Source: Rs1 sp038900335
GTDB taxonomy: Bacteria; Pseudomonadota; Gammaproteobacteria; Pseudomonadales; Balneatricaceae
NCBI GenBank assembly: GCA_038900335.1
Contig: JBBMRB010000012.1
Location: forward strand, 62,001 to 126,000
Direction: 5' to 3'
DNA: 64,000 bases
Part shown: positions 25,911 through 35,958 of the stretch, piece by piece
Numbering within the stretch: the stretch's first letter is position 1
Layout of the letters: each line of letters starts with the position of its first letter
Position numbers and translations under genes: made by a program
The notes under the pieces: generated by a model
The model's input: only the letters and a program-made list of their open reading frames with translations
What the model was told of the DNA's origin: nothing
The model's database searches: none

Positions 25911-27233
25911 TCAATCTTCTAATAGGCTATCCAAGTAATCAGCCCATTTTTGCAACCAGATTTTACATTCAGGCTCATAACGATGAAGATCATAAGTACC
26001 CTCTATACCAGATCGGGCGTGACCTAATATTGCTTCAGCCACTTCATTTGGACATTGAATTTGAGAGAGATGCGTACGAACAGTTCGACGTAAATCGTGA
26101 GGCGTCCAATCTGCTATATCTAAATTTTTACCTTTCTTACGTAAAAGCCACGCTTGCTCCGTAAGACTTTTTTGTTGAATGGGCAGGTTCGTTTTCTTCG
26201 ACTCAAATAAATATTGACCTGTGATTAATCGTAAAGATCGAAGAAACGCTATAGCTTGCGTTGGTAATTGTACGCTTCTGACGGCACCTGTTTTCGATTC
26301 TGTTATGTGATATGTACCTTTTTCTAGATCAATATTACTCCATTGAGCACTACATATTTCACCCGTTCTGCAGCCTGTCCATAGCGCTAATCGTAAAATA
26401 TTTTTTTGTGTTTGCGTGTAACCTGATCCAGGAAGCCATTTAAGTAGTAAAGTAATTTCATTTTGTGACAAAAAACGCTTCCCGCGAGTTGATGTTAATT
26501 TTACTTTTGCCTGCTTTAGATTCGCTTTTGCTAAAAGAGCTGGGTTTGCAAATTGATCTGAAAACTTATCAAGCCCTAAGGCAAATTCATAAGCTGATGA
26601 TAACTCTCTTAAGACACTACCAGCTTGCACATTAGCACCTCGATTATCGATTATCGCCATAATTACGTTTACCACATCTTTTCGTGTGATTTCAGCAGCG
26701 AGCCTATCGCCGAGCGTTGGAACTACATCACTATAAAGCAAACGTCTTGTTTCATACTGACCTTTAGCTTTTCTTGCACCTAGGACCTTTTTTCCGCTCT
26801 CTGTTCTTCGATCTTCTATATATTGAGTTAAATAAAGCTCAACTAAGTCTTTAACCAAGAAAGAGCCAGTTTCTTGCGCTTGTTCAGCCAAAATATTTTT
26901 TTCTTTTTCTACATCTTTAGCTATCTGTAATTCACTAGCTGGACATCGTCCTTCTCGTCTAGCTTGCTTTAGTTCTTGCAGCTTTACCCTAGCATCAGCT
27001 AAGGACAATGATGGAAAACTACCTATTTTCAGCTGTGTTAATTTCTTCGTTATTGGACTTTTATAGCGATAAAAAAAAGTTTTTCCTCCCGTCTTACCAC
27101 AGCTAACTCTTAACCCTTGATTTTCACCTGTATCAGCCTTGTCTTTATCATTAGGTTTCATATTCTCAACTGTCTTAAAATAGAGAGGTTTGTTATTCTG
27201 TGGCTCTGTCATGTAGTGCTTTGCTATGGTCAT
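25911..27233 (-). CDS. P4-type tyrosine recombinase (island integrase)
   Basis: 440 residues. The N-terminal DUF4102-type arm-binding domain (about 20-100, LRVSCGKTGGKTFFYRYKSP) is followed by a core-binding domain and a catalytic domain. The catalytic domain has Arg289 in WTGCRTGEI, His379/Arg382 in PHDLRR, His405 in LGHARSG and the likely nucleophile Tyr414 in EGTYDLH. It would integrate and excise a genomic island. It is complete and sits at the right edge of the accessory block, 174 bp before mutS. These enzymes usually target tRNA 3' ends, but none is visible here. Confidence 0.93.
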   Translation of the reverse strand: MTIAKHYMTEPQNNKPLYFKTVENMKPNDKDKADTGENQGLRVSCGKTGGKTFFYRYKSPITKKLTQLKIGSFPSLSLADARVKLQELKQARREGRCPASELQIAKDVEKEKNILAEQAQETGSFLVKDLVELYLTQYIEDRRTESGKKVLGARKAKGQYETRRLLYSDVVPTLGDRLAAEITRKDVVNVIMAIIDNRGANVQAGSVLRELSSAYEFALGLDKFSDQFANPALLAKANLKQAKVKLTSTRGKRFLSQNEITLLLKWLPGSGYTQTQKNILRLALWTGCRTGEICSAQWSNIDLEKGTYHITESKTGAVRSVQLPTQAIAFLRSLRLITGQYLFESKKTNLPIQQKSLTEQAWLLRKKGKNLDIADWTPHDLRRTVRTHLSQIQCPNEVAEAILGHARSGIEGTYDLHRYEPECKIWLQKWADYLDSLLED

Positions 27234-27365
27234 ATAATTGATTAGGTGTAGGTTTTAGTATAGTCAATTATTTTCAATATACGACCTACACTTTAACCTA
27301 CACTAGTGCTTGAAATAAGGTGATAGCGCATGACACAACATGATATACATTTTTAGCAAAAATAG

Positions 27366-27384
27366 ACATAAACCATTGTATTAA
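27366..27384 (+). repeat. Att-like direct repeat, mutS-proximal copy
   Basis: ACATAAACCATTGTATTAA ends 23 bp before the mutS start codon. With the copy at 25638-25656 it brackets the integrase gene. It may mark the island-chromosome junction, with mutS as the first chromosomal gene. Confidence 0.5.
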
Positions 27385-27407
27385 CAGGAATAAATAGACC
27401 ATATCTC

Positions 27408-30005
27408 ATGACAAATACTGACAATAAAACACAACACACACCTATGATGCAGCAATACTTTAAAATTAAGGCTCAGCATCCTGAGCAAATTGTCTTTTAT
27501 CGCATGGGTGATTTCTATGAAATGTTTTATGACGATGCCAAGCGCGCCTCTCAGCTGTTAGGGATATCCTTAACAGCAAGGGGAAAATCCGATGGTGAGC
27601 CTATCCCTATGGCGGGTTTCCCCTACCATTCGGCTGAAAGCTATATCGCTAAAATAGTGCGCGCTGGCGATTCTGTGGTGATTTGCGAACAAGTAGGTGA
27701 CCCCGCTACTAGTAAAGGCCCTGTCGCTAGGGAAGTTGTGCGTATTGTCACACCTGGTACATTAAGTGATGAAGCTTTTCTCGATGAGAATAGTGATAAC
27801 CTATTAATAGCTATCGATCAGCATGAGCACACGTTTGGTATGGCTGTGGTTGATATCAGTACCGGCTATTTTAGCTTACAAGAACTGGTTGGCGATGAAG
27901 CGCTATTCGGTGAGCTAGAAAGATTAAAGCCGAAAGAAGTACTGTTTAATGAAGACTCCCAGCTTAAAACGCTATTACAGCACTACCGTGGTTTAAGATC
28001 GCAAGCGCCATGGAATTTTGAAGAAGAGTCGGCGAGGCGATTACTGTGCCAGCAATTTAACACCCAAGATTTACAGGGCTTTGGCTGTGAGCATTTAACC
28101 ATCGCCATACGCGCCGGTGGCTGCCTATTACAATACGCTAAAGATACCCAGCGCTCTGCGCTGCCGCACATTCAGCGCATTAAAGTAGAATTGCGCAGTG
28201 ATACTGTCATTATCGATGCTGCGACCCGTAAAAACTTAGAGCTCGATCAAAACCTATCCGGTGGTCGTGAAAACACCCTCGTCAGTGTGATTGATAACAC
28301 CAGCACTGCCATGGGTTCAAGAATGTTGCGCCGCTGGATAAATCAGCCACTGCGCAATATACACACTCTCAATCAGCGCCAGAGTGCCACGCACTGGCTA
28401 TTGTTTGATTATCGCTTTGAAAAAATAGCGCAAAGCTTACAGCAAATCGGTGATGTCGAGCGCATTTTATCGCGTGTCGCTTTAAGATCAGCAAGGCCTA
28501 GAGATTTAGAGCGTTTGCGCGATAGCCTCAATGCACTGCCTGAGCTACAAAGTTTATTAACGCCAGAACCCGTTGCCCGCATCAGCCATTTAAGCAGTGC
28601 AATTAGTGAATACCCACAAATGAGCACGTTATTGCAGCGCGCGATTATTGATAACCCGCCGGTTGTGGTGCGCGATGGCGGTGTGATTGCTTCAGGCTTT
28701 GATGAAGAGCTCGATGAGTTGCGCGGTATCAGTGAGAATGCAGGCGCTTATTTATTGCAATTAGAAGAAAAAGAGAAAGCACGTACTGGTATCCCAACGC
28801 TAAAAGTTGGCTATAACCGGGTACACGGCTATTTTATTGAGATCAGTAAAGCGCAGGCGCTATCGGCACAAATACCGACTGAATATGTCAGACGCCAAAC
28901 GCTGAAAAATGCCGAGCGCTTTATTACCGAAGAGCTCAAAGCCTTTGAGGATAAAGCTCTTTCTGCAAAAAGCCGCGCACTGTCTCGTGAAAAAGCTTTA
29001 TACGACCAATTATTAGAAGATATTGCCATTGAGTTAAACCAGCTACAAGATACGGCGAGTGCGCTAGCAGAGCTCGATACGTTAGCGAACTTCGCTGAGC
29101 GCGCTGAGACATTGTCTTTCAACGCGCCGCTATTAACAGAACAGCCTGGCATATCTATCCAAGGCGGTCGCCACCCTGTGGTCGAGAAGGTATCTGACAA
29201 CCCCTTTGTCGCCAACGACTTAGAAATGAATGATGAGCGTCGAATGCTAATTATTACCGGCCCTAACATGGGTGGTAAATCGACATATATGCGCCAAGCT
29301 GCATTAATCACTCTGCTTGCCCATATCGGCTCTTTTGTTCCCGCTAAAAGCGCGACTATCGGCTTAGTCGATAGAATATTTACGCGCATGGGCTCATCCG
29401 ATGATCTCGCGGGCGGGCGCTCAACCTTCATGGTGGAAATGACTGAAACTGCCAACATACTCAATAATGCCACAGATAAAAGCTTAGTCCTGATGGATGA
29501 AGTGGGCCGCGGCACCAGTACCTTTGATGGTCTATCTCTCGCTTGGTCTTGCGCTGAACACATTGCCAACAAAGTAAAAGCATTTACCTTATTTGCTACC
29601 CATTACTTTGAATTAACGGTATTACCTGAGCAAATTTTAAACGTCAAAAATGTGCATCTAACGGCTCTAGAGCATAAAGATAATATTGTCTTTATGCATG
29701 AAGTTAAAGAGGGTGCGGCTAATCAAAGCTATGGTTTACAGGTGGCAAAACTAGCGGGGATACCAGTGCATGTTATTAGAGATGCGAGTGAAAAACTACG
29801 AGTATTAGAGCAAGAGAGCTCGCAGTTAGAACATAAATCCGCGAAAAAATCAGGACCGCAGCCTTATCAAGATGATATGTTTGCACCCCAGGTACAAGCA
29901 AACCCAGCGATAGCCGCGTTAGCAGACATCAACCCAGATGAACTAACACCAAGACAGGCACTAGATGCATTGTATGCTTTAAAATTGGTCGCACAAAAAG
30001 ATTGA
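27408..30005 (+). CDS. mutS: DNA mismatch repair protein MutS
   Basis: 865 residues, normal length. Mismatch-binding F-x-E is present as GDFYEMF near residue 40. The connector, lever and clamp regions follow, then the ABC-type ATPase with Walker A GPNMGGKSTYMRQ and Walker B LVLMDEVGRGTSTFDG. The C-terminus holds the DDMFAPQ and LDALYALK tail typical of gammaproteobacterial MutS tetramerisation regions. It recognises base mismatches and recruits MutL. It lies just outside the integrase and the att-like repeat, so its promoter region may be at the island junction. Confidence 0.98.
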   Translation: MTNTDNKTQHTPMMQQYFKIKAQHPEQIVFYRMGDFYEMFYDDAKRASQLLGISLTARGKSDGEPIPMAGFPYHSAESYIAKIVRAGDSVVICEQVGDPATSKGPVAREVVRIVTPGTLSDEAFLDENSDNLLIAIDQHEHTFGMAVVDISTGYFSLQELVGDEALFGELERLKPKEVLFNEDSQLKTLLQHYRGLRSQAPWNFEEESARRLLCQQFNTQDLQGFGCEHLTIAIRAGGCLLQYAKDTQRSALPHIQRIKVELRSDTVIIDAATRKNLELDQNLSGGRENTLVSVIDNTSTAMGSRMLRRWINQPLRNIHTLNQRQSATHWLLFDYRFEKIAQSLQQIGDVERILSRVALRSARPRDLERLRDSLNALPELQSLLTPEPVARISHLSSAISEYPQMSTLLQRAIIDNPPVVVRDGGVIASGFDEELDELRGISENAGAYLLQLEEKEKARTGIPTLKVGYNRVHGYFIEISKAQALSAQIPTEYVRRQTLKNAERFITEELKAFEDKALSAKSRALSREKALYDQLLEDIAIELNQLQDTASALAELDTLANFAERAETLSFNAPLLTEQPGISIQGGRHPVVEKVSDNPFVANDLEMNDERRMLIITGPNMGGKSTYMRQAALITLLAHIGSFVPAKSATIGLVDRIFTRMGSSDDLAGGRSTFMVEMTETANILNNATDKSLVLMDEVGRGTSTFDGLSLAWSCAEHIANKVKAFTLFATHYFELTVLPEQILNVKNVHLTALEHKDNIVFMHEVKEGAANQSYGLQVAKLAGIPVHVIRDASEKLRVLEQESSQLEHKSAKKSGPQPYQDDMFAPQVQANPAIAALADINPDELTPRQALDALYALKLVAQKD

Positions 30006-30012
30006 AGATAGC

Positions 30013-30034
30013 CAGTGCACTCATTGAGCGCACT
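30013..30034. terminator. Weak hairpin between convergent mutS and parC
   Basis: CAGTGC / GCACTG stem with a smaller inner CTC/GAG pair, in the 56-bp gap between the two convergent stop codons. There is no T-tract, so termination is uncertain. Confidence 0.3.
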
Positions 30035-30061
30035 GTGTATTACAAAGGTGATGACAGGCTA

Positions 30062-32335
30062 TTATGCCTGCTCATCTTCTTTATTATCTACGGGTACCGT
30101 TTCAATATAATCGACCCGCTGATAACCCCTTGGCAGTTTATTACCACGACGGCCGCGCTCACCGACAAAGTGCGCTATATCGGCAGGTTTTAAGCGTAAA
30201 TGCTGCTTACCTGAATGTACAAGTAACGTATCTTGTGCATCAAAAACCACCAGCGAGGTTAACAGCTCTTCACGTGACGCCGCTTTCGCCGTTGCTATAT
30301 TGATGATTTTATTACCCTTACCTTTACTCAGTTCAGGTAACTCTGACACATTAAAGACCAGCATACGCCCTTCGTTAGTTACCGCAGCGAGCATTTTATT
30401 ATCTGTACTTTCAAGTGCTTGTGAAGTAAGAATTTGCGCATTTTTTGATAGCGTTAACGCAGCTTTACCGTTTTTGGTTTTACTCGACAAGTCAGCAATA
30501 CTGGTTAAAAAGCCGTAGCCGGCATCAGAGGCTAATAACACTTTGGTATCATCAGCACCGGTGACCGCTGTTTCAATAGCAGCGCCTTTTGGCATTGATA
30601 TGCGCCCAGTAATGGGCTCGCCCTGGCCTCGCGCTGAAGGTAAATTATGGGTTTCAATGGTATAACTGCGCCCGGTTGAGTCCAATACAATCAGTGGCTG
30701 ATTCATGCGCCCAGCACACGCTATTTTAAAGCTGTCTCCCGACTTATAACTTAAACCTACTGCATCTATGTCATGCCCTTTTGCAACTCGCACCCAACCT
30801 TGTTTAGAGATCACGGCGGTAACAGGCTCTGCTGATAGTAAATCTTTTTCATCAAACGCTTTCGCTTCGCCGCGCTCAACGATGGGTGAGCGACGATCAT
30901 CACCGTAGGCTTGCATATCTTCTTTTAATTCTTTTTTAATCAGGGTACGCATACGTTGATCAGAGCCTAAAATAAGCTCTAATTTTTGACGCTCTGCTGC
31001 TAACTCATCTTGCTCGCCTTTAATTTTAAACTCTTCAAGACGTGCTAAATGACGAAGTTTTAAATCAAGGATCGCGTTGGCTTGAATATCAGTAATATTA
31101 AAGCGTGCCATCATCACCGCTTTGGGATCATCTTCGCTGCGGATGATTTCAATCACTTCATCAATGTTTAGATAGGCTGTCATCAAACCTTCTAAAACAT
31201 GTAGCCTATCGAGCACTTTATCTAGACGATACTGCAAGCGCTTGCGAACAACCCCGGTGCGCCAGCTCAACCACTCAGTCAAGATTTGACGTAAGTCTTT
31301 AACTTGCGGGCGACCATCAACACCTATCATATTCATGTTGACGCGATAGGTGCGCTCTAAATCTGTTGAGGCAAAGATATGCGCCATCAACTGCTCTAAA
31401 TCAACACGGTTTGAGCGCGGTACCAACACTAATCGCGTTGGGTTCTCGTGATCAGATTCATCGCGTAAATCGGCCACCATCGGCAGTTTTTTCTGCTGCA
31501 TCTGCGCGGCTATTTGCTCTAGCACTTTAGCGCCAGATACTTGATGTGGCAGCGCAGTGACGATGACATCGCCTTGCTCTTTATGCCACAGCGCGCGCAT
31601 GCGCACAGAGCCTCGCCCTGTGGTGTAGAGTTTGCGCAAATCATCTTTGCTAGAAATAATTTCAGCATCGGTTGGCATATCAGGGCCTGGTACAAACTCA
31701 CAGATATCCTCTAAACTTGCACGCGGATTTTCTAGTAAATGAATACACGCAGAGGTTACTTCACGCAGATTATGCGGTGGGATATCGGTGGCCATACCAA
31801 CAGCAATACCAGTACCGCCATTGAGTAAAATATTTGGTAATCTGGCAGGTAATACCGTAGGCTCATTTAATGTGCCATCAAAGTTAGGCACCCAATCGAC
31901 CGTGCCTAAGTTTATCTCTTGCAGCAACACTTGTGAATACGCTGTTAAACGCGCTTCGGTATAACGCATGGCCGCAAACGATTTAGGATCATCCGGTGCA
32001 CCCCAGTTACCTTGGCCATCAATTAGCGGGTAGCGATAACTAAACGGCTGCGCCATCAACACCATCGCCTCATAGCAAGCACTGTCGCCATGGGGATGGT
32101 ATTTACCTAATACATCACCGACAGTACGTGCTGATTTCTTATGTTTGGCGGTATTTTTAAGCCCTAACTCGCTCATCGCATAGACTATACGACGCTGTAC
32201 TGGCTTCATGCCATCACCGACATGCGGTAGGGCGCGATCGAGAATAACGTACATAGAATAATCTAAGTATGCTTTCTCAGTAAATGCTTGTAGTGGCAGT
32301 TTTTCGATACTGTCATCTGTTGTGTAAATGGACAT
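30062..32335 (-). CDS. parC: DNA topoisomerase IV subunit A
   Basis: 757 residues. The winged-helix/tower domain has the active-site tyrosine in AAMRYTEARLT. The quinolone-determining region HPHGDSACYEAM keeps the wild-type Ser and Glu at the positions equivalent to Ser80 and Glu84 of E. coli ParC. The C-terminal beta-propeller region follows (GRSYTIETHNLPSARGQGEP). With ParE it decatenates daughter chromosomes. The gene is 95 bp downstream of parE on the same strand. ParC and not GyrA is favoured by the neighbour, by the shorter C-terminal part and by the absence of an acidic tail. Confidence 0.97.
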   Translation of the reverse strand: MSIYTTDDSIEKLPLQAFTEKAYLDYSMYVILDRALPHVGDGMKPVQRRIVYAMSELGLKNTAKHKKSARTVGDVLGKYHPHGDSACYEAMVLMAQPFSYRYPLIDGQGNWGAPDDPKSFAAMRYTEARLTAYSQVLLQEINLGTVDWVPNFDGTLNEPTVLPARLPNILLNGGTGIAVGMATDIPPHNLREVTSACIHLLENPRASLEDICEFVPGPDMPTDAEIISSKDDLRKLYTTGRGSVRMRALWHKEQGDVIVTALPHQVSGAKVLEQIAAQMQQKKLPMVADLRDESDHENPTRLVLVPRSNRVDLEQLMAHIFASTDLERTYRVNMNMIGVDGRPQVKDLRQILTEWLSWRTGVVRKRLQYRLDKVLDRLHVLEGLMTAYLNIDEVIEIIRSEDDPKAVMMARFNITDIQANAILDLKLRHLARLEEFKIKGEQDELAAERQKLELILGSDQRMRTLIKKELKEDMQAYGDDRRSPIVERGEAKAFDEKDLLSAEPVTAVISKQGWVRVAKGHDIDAVGLSYKSGDSFKIACAGRMNQPLIVLDSTGRSYTIETHNLPSARGQGEPITGRISMPKGAAIETAVTGADDTKVLLASDAGYGFLTSIADLSSKTKNGKAALTLSKNAQILTSQALESTDNKMLAAVTNEGRMLVFNVSELPELSKGKGNKIINIATAKAASREELLTSLVVFDAQDTLLVHSGKQHLRLKPADIAHFVGERGRRGNKLPRGYQRVDYIETVPVDNKEDEQA

Positions 32336-32430
32336 AATTTATGTGTTCACCCTTCACAATCTATCTTCATTAAATTTATCAAACAGCGTATATATTTTAA
32401 GATTCGCTGCTGTGTGAGATTCTTTGCTAG

Positions 32431-34323
32431 TTATACTTTCGCGAGGTCGCCACTGCTCTCTAGCCATACTTTTCGATCAGCAGCTCGCTTCTTCGCTAGC
32501 AGCATATCCATCATTTCATGGCTGTTATCGCCAGCTTCAATAGAAAGCTGTACTAGCCTGCGAGTATCTGGGTCCATGGTGGTTTCGCGCAATTGCAGTG
32601 GGTTCATTTCACCTAGACCTTTAAAGCGCTGCACGTTGATTTTGACATTTTTTCGCTCAGCTTTAATACGCTCGATAATACCATCGCGCTCACTGTCATC
32701 TAACGCATAGTAAACATCCTTAGCGGCATCTATGCGATACAGCGGTGGCATAGCGACATAAATATTACCCGCTGCGACTAACGGCTTAAAATGACGCAAA
32801 AACAACGCACAAATCAAGGTGGCAATATGGGCACCATCTGAATCAGCATCCGCTAGTATACAGATTTTACCATAGCGCAAACCGCTGATATCATCATTGC
32901 CAGGCTCTACGCCGATAGCGATCGAGATATCATTGATTTCGTTAGATGATAAGACTTCAGAAGAGTCGACTTCCCACGAATTAAGGATTTTACCGCGCAG
33001 TGCCATTATCGCTTGGAACTGACGATCTCGCGCCTGCTTAGCAGAACCGCCCGCTGAATCACCCTCCACTAAGAACAATTCAGACCTCGCTGTTTCTGAG
33101 CCGGCACAATCCGCTAACTTGCCGGGTAGTGCAGGGCCTGTGGTAATACGCTTGCGCACTACTTTTTTGCTGGATCGCAGTCTTTTTTGAGCACTGGCTA
33201 TCACCACTTCCGCGAGCTTTTCACCATCTTCTACATGCTTATTGAGCCACAGTGAAAACGAATCTTTAATAGCGCCTGAGATAAAGGCTGCGATGTGTCT
33301 TGAAGATAATCGCTCTTTAGTTTGGCCTGCAAATTGTGGATCGCGCATTTTAGCAGATAAGATATAACTACAGCGCTCCCAGATATCTTCAGCTGTTAGC
33401 TTAACGCCGCGCGGTAGCAGTGATCGGAATTCACAAAACTCACGCATCGCCTCTAACAGACCTGTTCTAAAGCCGTTAACGTGCGTGCCACCAACAACCG
33501 TAGGGATTAAGTTAACAAAGCTTTCACAGGTCAGCTCGCCACCCTCTGGCAGCCATTGCACTGCCCAATCGACAGCATCGGTCTCACCTTGCAATGAGCC
33601 GACAAAAGGCTGAAGTGGGATCGTTTCGTATACTTGAGTCATGCCCGCTAAATAAGCGCTTAAACCATCTTCGTAATACCAGCTTTCTTTCTCGTGTTTC
33701 GCGCCACTTTGGTCGCTAAAGGTGATTTTAAGACCAGGACATAACACGGCTTTGGCGCGTAAGTTATGCTTTAATTTGCTGACATGATATTTATTAGTAT
33801 CAAAGTATTGGCCATCTGCTAAAAACTTAACGGTGGTGCCGGTATTGCGCTTACCGCAGCTGCCGATGACTTCTAGTTCTGATATTTTCTCGCCATCAGC
33901 GAAGCCGATACTATAGACCTGTGAATCACGACGAATTTGTACTTCTAAGCTTTTTGACAGCGCATTAACGACAGAGACACCGACGCCATGTAGCCCGCCT
34001 GAGTAATTATAGTTACCCTCGCTAAACTTAGCACCGGCATGTAGCTTGGTCAGAATCAGCTCAACACCGCTAACCCCTTCTTCAGGGTGAATATCGACCG
34101 GCATACCACGCCCGTTATCACTAACGGATAGGAAGCCATCTTTAAACAACACCACGTCAATTTGATTAGCATAGCCTGATAACGCCTCATCCACTGAGTT
34201 ATCAATAACCTCTTGCGCTAAGTGATTAGGCTTATCTGTTTCAGTATACATACCAGGGCGGCGTTTTACTGGGTCTAAACCACTGAGGACCTCGATCGAA
34301 TCAGCTTGATAATCGCTACTCAT
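32431..34323 (-). CDS. parE: DNA topoisomerase IV subunit B
   Basis: 630 residues. The GHKL ATPase domain shows EVIDNSVDEALSGYA, DNGRGMPVDIH and GGLHGVGVSVVNALS. The TOPRIM domain shows LFLVEGDSAGGSAKQARDR and ILADADSDGAHI. Its length without the gyrase B insert matches ParE. It supplies ATP hydrolysis for strand passage with ParC. It follows yqiA by 11 bp, as in the conserved nudF-yqiB-cpdA-yqiA-parE order. Confidence 0.98.
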   Translation of the reverse strand: MSSDYQADSIEVLSGLDPVKRRPGMYTETDKPNHLAQEVIDNSVDEALSGYANQIDVVLFKDGFLSVSDNGRGMPVDIHPEEGVSGVELILTKLHAGAKFSEGNYNYSGGLHGVGVSVVNALSKSLEVQIRRDSQVYSIGFADGEKISELEVIGSCGKRNTGTTVKFLADGQYFDTNKYHVSKLKHNLRAKAVLCPGLKITFSDQSGAKHEKESWYYEDGLSAYLAGMTQVYETIPLQPFVGSLQGETDAVDWAVQWLPEGGELTCESFVNLIPTVVGGTHVNGFRTGLLEAMREFCEFRSLLPRGVKLTAEDIWERCSYILSAKMRDPQFAGQTKERLSSRHIAAFISGAIKDSFSLWLNKHVEDGEKLAEVVIASAQKRLRSSKKVVRKRITTGPALPGKLADCAGSETARSELFLVEGDSAGGSAKQARDRQFQAIMALRGKILNSWEVDSSEVLSSNEINDISIAIGVEPGNDDISGLRYGKICILADADSDGAHIATLICALFLRHFKPLVAAGNIYVAMPPLYRIDAAKDVYYALDDSERDGIIERIKAERKNVKINVQRFKGLGEMNPLQLRETTMDPDTRRLVQLSIEAGDNSHEMMDMLLAKKRAADRKVWLESSGDLAKV

Positions 34324-34334
34324 TTATTAATATC

Positions 34335-34958
34335 CTAAATTTTATTATTGCTATTGCTATTTTTTAAGCCAAATAAAAATATATCTTCGATAACATCATC
34401 GAAATTTTCAAAACTGTGATTGCCGCCAGCTGTTACACGCTGCTCAACGCCGACTAGCTTATCGACAGCTTCTTGGTAATTTAGTGTTTCATCTGCCATT
34501 TGACTCAATAATAACAAACGCTCTTTATTTTTAAATACATCAGCAAAATTAGCGACATCTATCGCCAACAACTGCGCAATATGTTCAGTGGTTAACGTAT
34601 ATTTTTGACCACTATATATATTTTCATTTTCACCAAGTAAATCTGCTAACAAACGATACGGATAAACGGCGGGGTTTACTAATACCGCACGACACTGCTG
34701 ATATTGATGAGCGAGCCAAAGGCTGTAATACCCCCCTAAAGAGCTACCTATTAGCAATATTGTCTCGCTATTGACTTGCCTGATTAATTCATGCAATTGA
34801 GCCATCGCTTGTTGCGGCGCGTAGTCTAATGCGGGTACCAATAATTGATAACCTAAATCGGCTAAATTTTGCTCGTTGAAATAACGCTCAATTTGCTGCG
34901 CCTTAATTGATTTAGGCGAGCTATTAAAGCCATGAATATAAATCACGCACAGCGACAT
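34335..34958 (-). CDS. yqiA: YqiA-type alpha/beta-hydrolase esterase
   Basis: 207 residues of the UPF0227/YqiA family. IYIHGFNSSPKS forms the oxyanion region, the nucleophile elbow is GSSLGGYYSLWLA, and the catalytic His is in TAGGNHSFENF near the C-terminus. E. coli YqiA hydrolyses short acyl esters; its cell role is unclear. It is located between cpdA and parE as in enterobacteria. Confidence 0.92.
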   Translation of the reverse strand: MSLCVIYIHGFNSSPKSIKAQQIERYFNEQNLADLGYQLLVPALDYAPQQAMAQLHELIRQVNSETILLIGSSLGGYYSLWLAHQYQQCRAVLVNPAVYPYRLLADLLGENENIYSGQKYTLTTEHIAQLLAIDVANFADVFKNKERLLLLSQMADETLNYQEAVDKLVGVEQRVTAGGNHSFENFDDVIEDIFLFGLKNSNSNNKI

Positions 34959-35118
34959 ACTGTTTATCCTTACAGTGTTTTAATGGCAAGTTACCGAAGC
35001 CTGCTAATAGTTGCAAGTATTTGCTCACTAAAAATCGAGTAATTACCCACTGAGCACAGCCAATACGTCTATTGCACTAGCTTAATCTAGCTTAGTGGCG
35101 TCTGATCTGGCTGCTTTT

Positions 35119-35916
35119 TCAAACACTATCAGCAATGACACTAACGCGATGCACAACAGAGCTAACTTGACCATTAGCGAATAATTCAAACTCCCTAAAG
35201 GCTGGCAGAGCCAATAGCGGATCATCTTCTAATATTGGTTTTAGCTGCTGTTTTTTAAACTGAGGAGCGCTCGCTGGGGTTGCAAACAATTCAATTTTTT
35301 TGCCTGCCCTTTGCTCTATAATATGATGATCTTGATGTAGATGACCAAAGGTAACGGCTCTGACTTTGTGTAACTTATCTAGCACTTGCCAAAATTGCTC
35401 AGCATTAGCGAGTTTAATCTCATCTTGCCAAACACTGCCGACATTGACTGGCGGGTGATGTAGCGCCACCAAAACATGATCGACATCTAATTGATCGACG
35501 CTGGCCAGTAATGCTAATTCAGCTGTTGATAACGAGCCACTACCAACCCCATTGGGATTGCTAGTACTGTCTAGTAAAACAATGGCCCAGTTTGCATCGA
35601 GCACAACCTTTTGTTGCATCTCACTAAATTGAGACATTATCTGGGTATCATCATGATTACCCGCTAGCCAATGGCGCCGCTGAGCTAAACCCACTGTTTT
35701 ATCTAGTATTCTTTGATACACCGAGTGTTTGGCATCTTGTGCTAAATCACCTGTTAACAATAAATGATGATAGGCCGTTACCACGCGTTGCCCGCTGCGA
35801 ATACTCGCTAGCACTGCATCTAAGCGCTGTTCTGGATAAAAGCCTTTCAGTGCTGTCACTTCACTCTCAAGCAGATGAAAATCAGTTATTTGCAATACCC
35901 TGATAGAGTCTGTCAT
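35119..35916 (-). CDS. cpdA: 3',5'-cyclic AMP phosphodiesterase CpdA
   Basis: 265 residues, class III cyclic-nucleotide phosphodiesterase of the calcineurin-like metallophosphatase fold. All metal motifs are in order: TDFHLLES, LLTGDLAQD, WLAGNHDD, VALHHPP and TFGHLHQDHH. It lowers cAMP and thereby CRP activity. It lies in the conserved block between the DUF1249 gene and yqiA, with a 160-bp gap to yqiA. Confidence 0.93.
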   Translation of the reverse strand: MTDSIRVLQITDFHLLESEVTALKGFYPEQRLDAVLASIRSGQRVVTAYHHLLLTGDLAQDAKHSVYQRILDKTVGLAQRRHWLAGNHDDTQIMSQFSEMQQKVVLDANWAIVLLDSTSNPNGVGSGSLSTAELALLASVDQLDVDHVLVALHHPPVNVGSVWQDEIKLANAEQFWQVLDKLHKVRAVTFGHLHQDHHIIEQRAGKKIELFATPASAPQFKKQQLKPILEDDPLLALPAFREFELFANGQVSSVVHRVSVIADSV

Positions 35917-35958
35917 TTGCCCTAATTCATCCTGTTGTTAGATTGACATTGGTGAAGC

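Noticed and set aside
27234..27407. tRNA gene as integrase target
   Set aside because: No cloverleaf or tRNA 3' end could be read between the integrase and mutS.
28829..29572. 247-codon ORF antisense to mutS
   Set aside because: A shadow frame of a strongly conserved gene, with Ser/Arg-rich composition typical of antisense frames.
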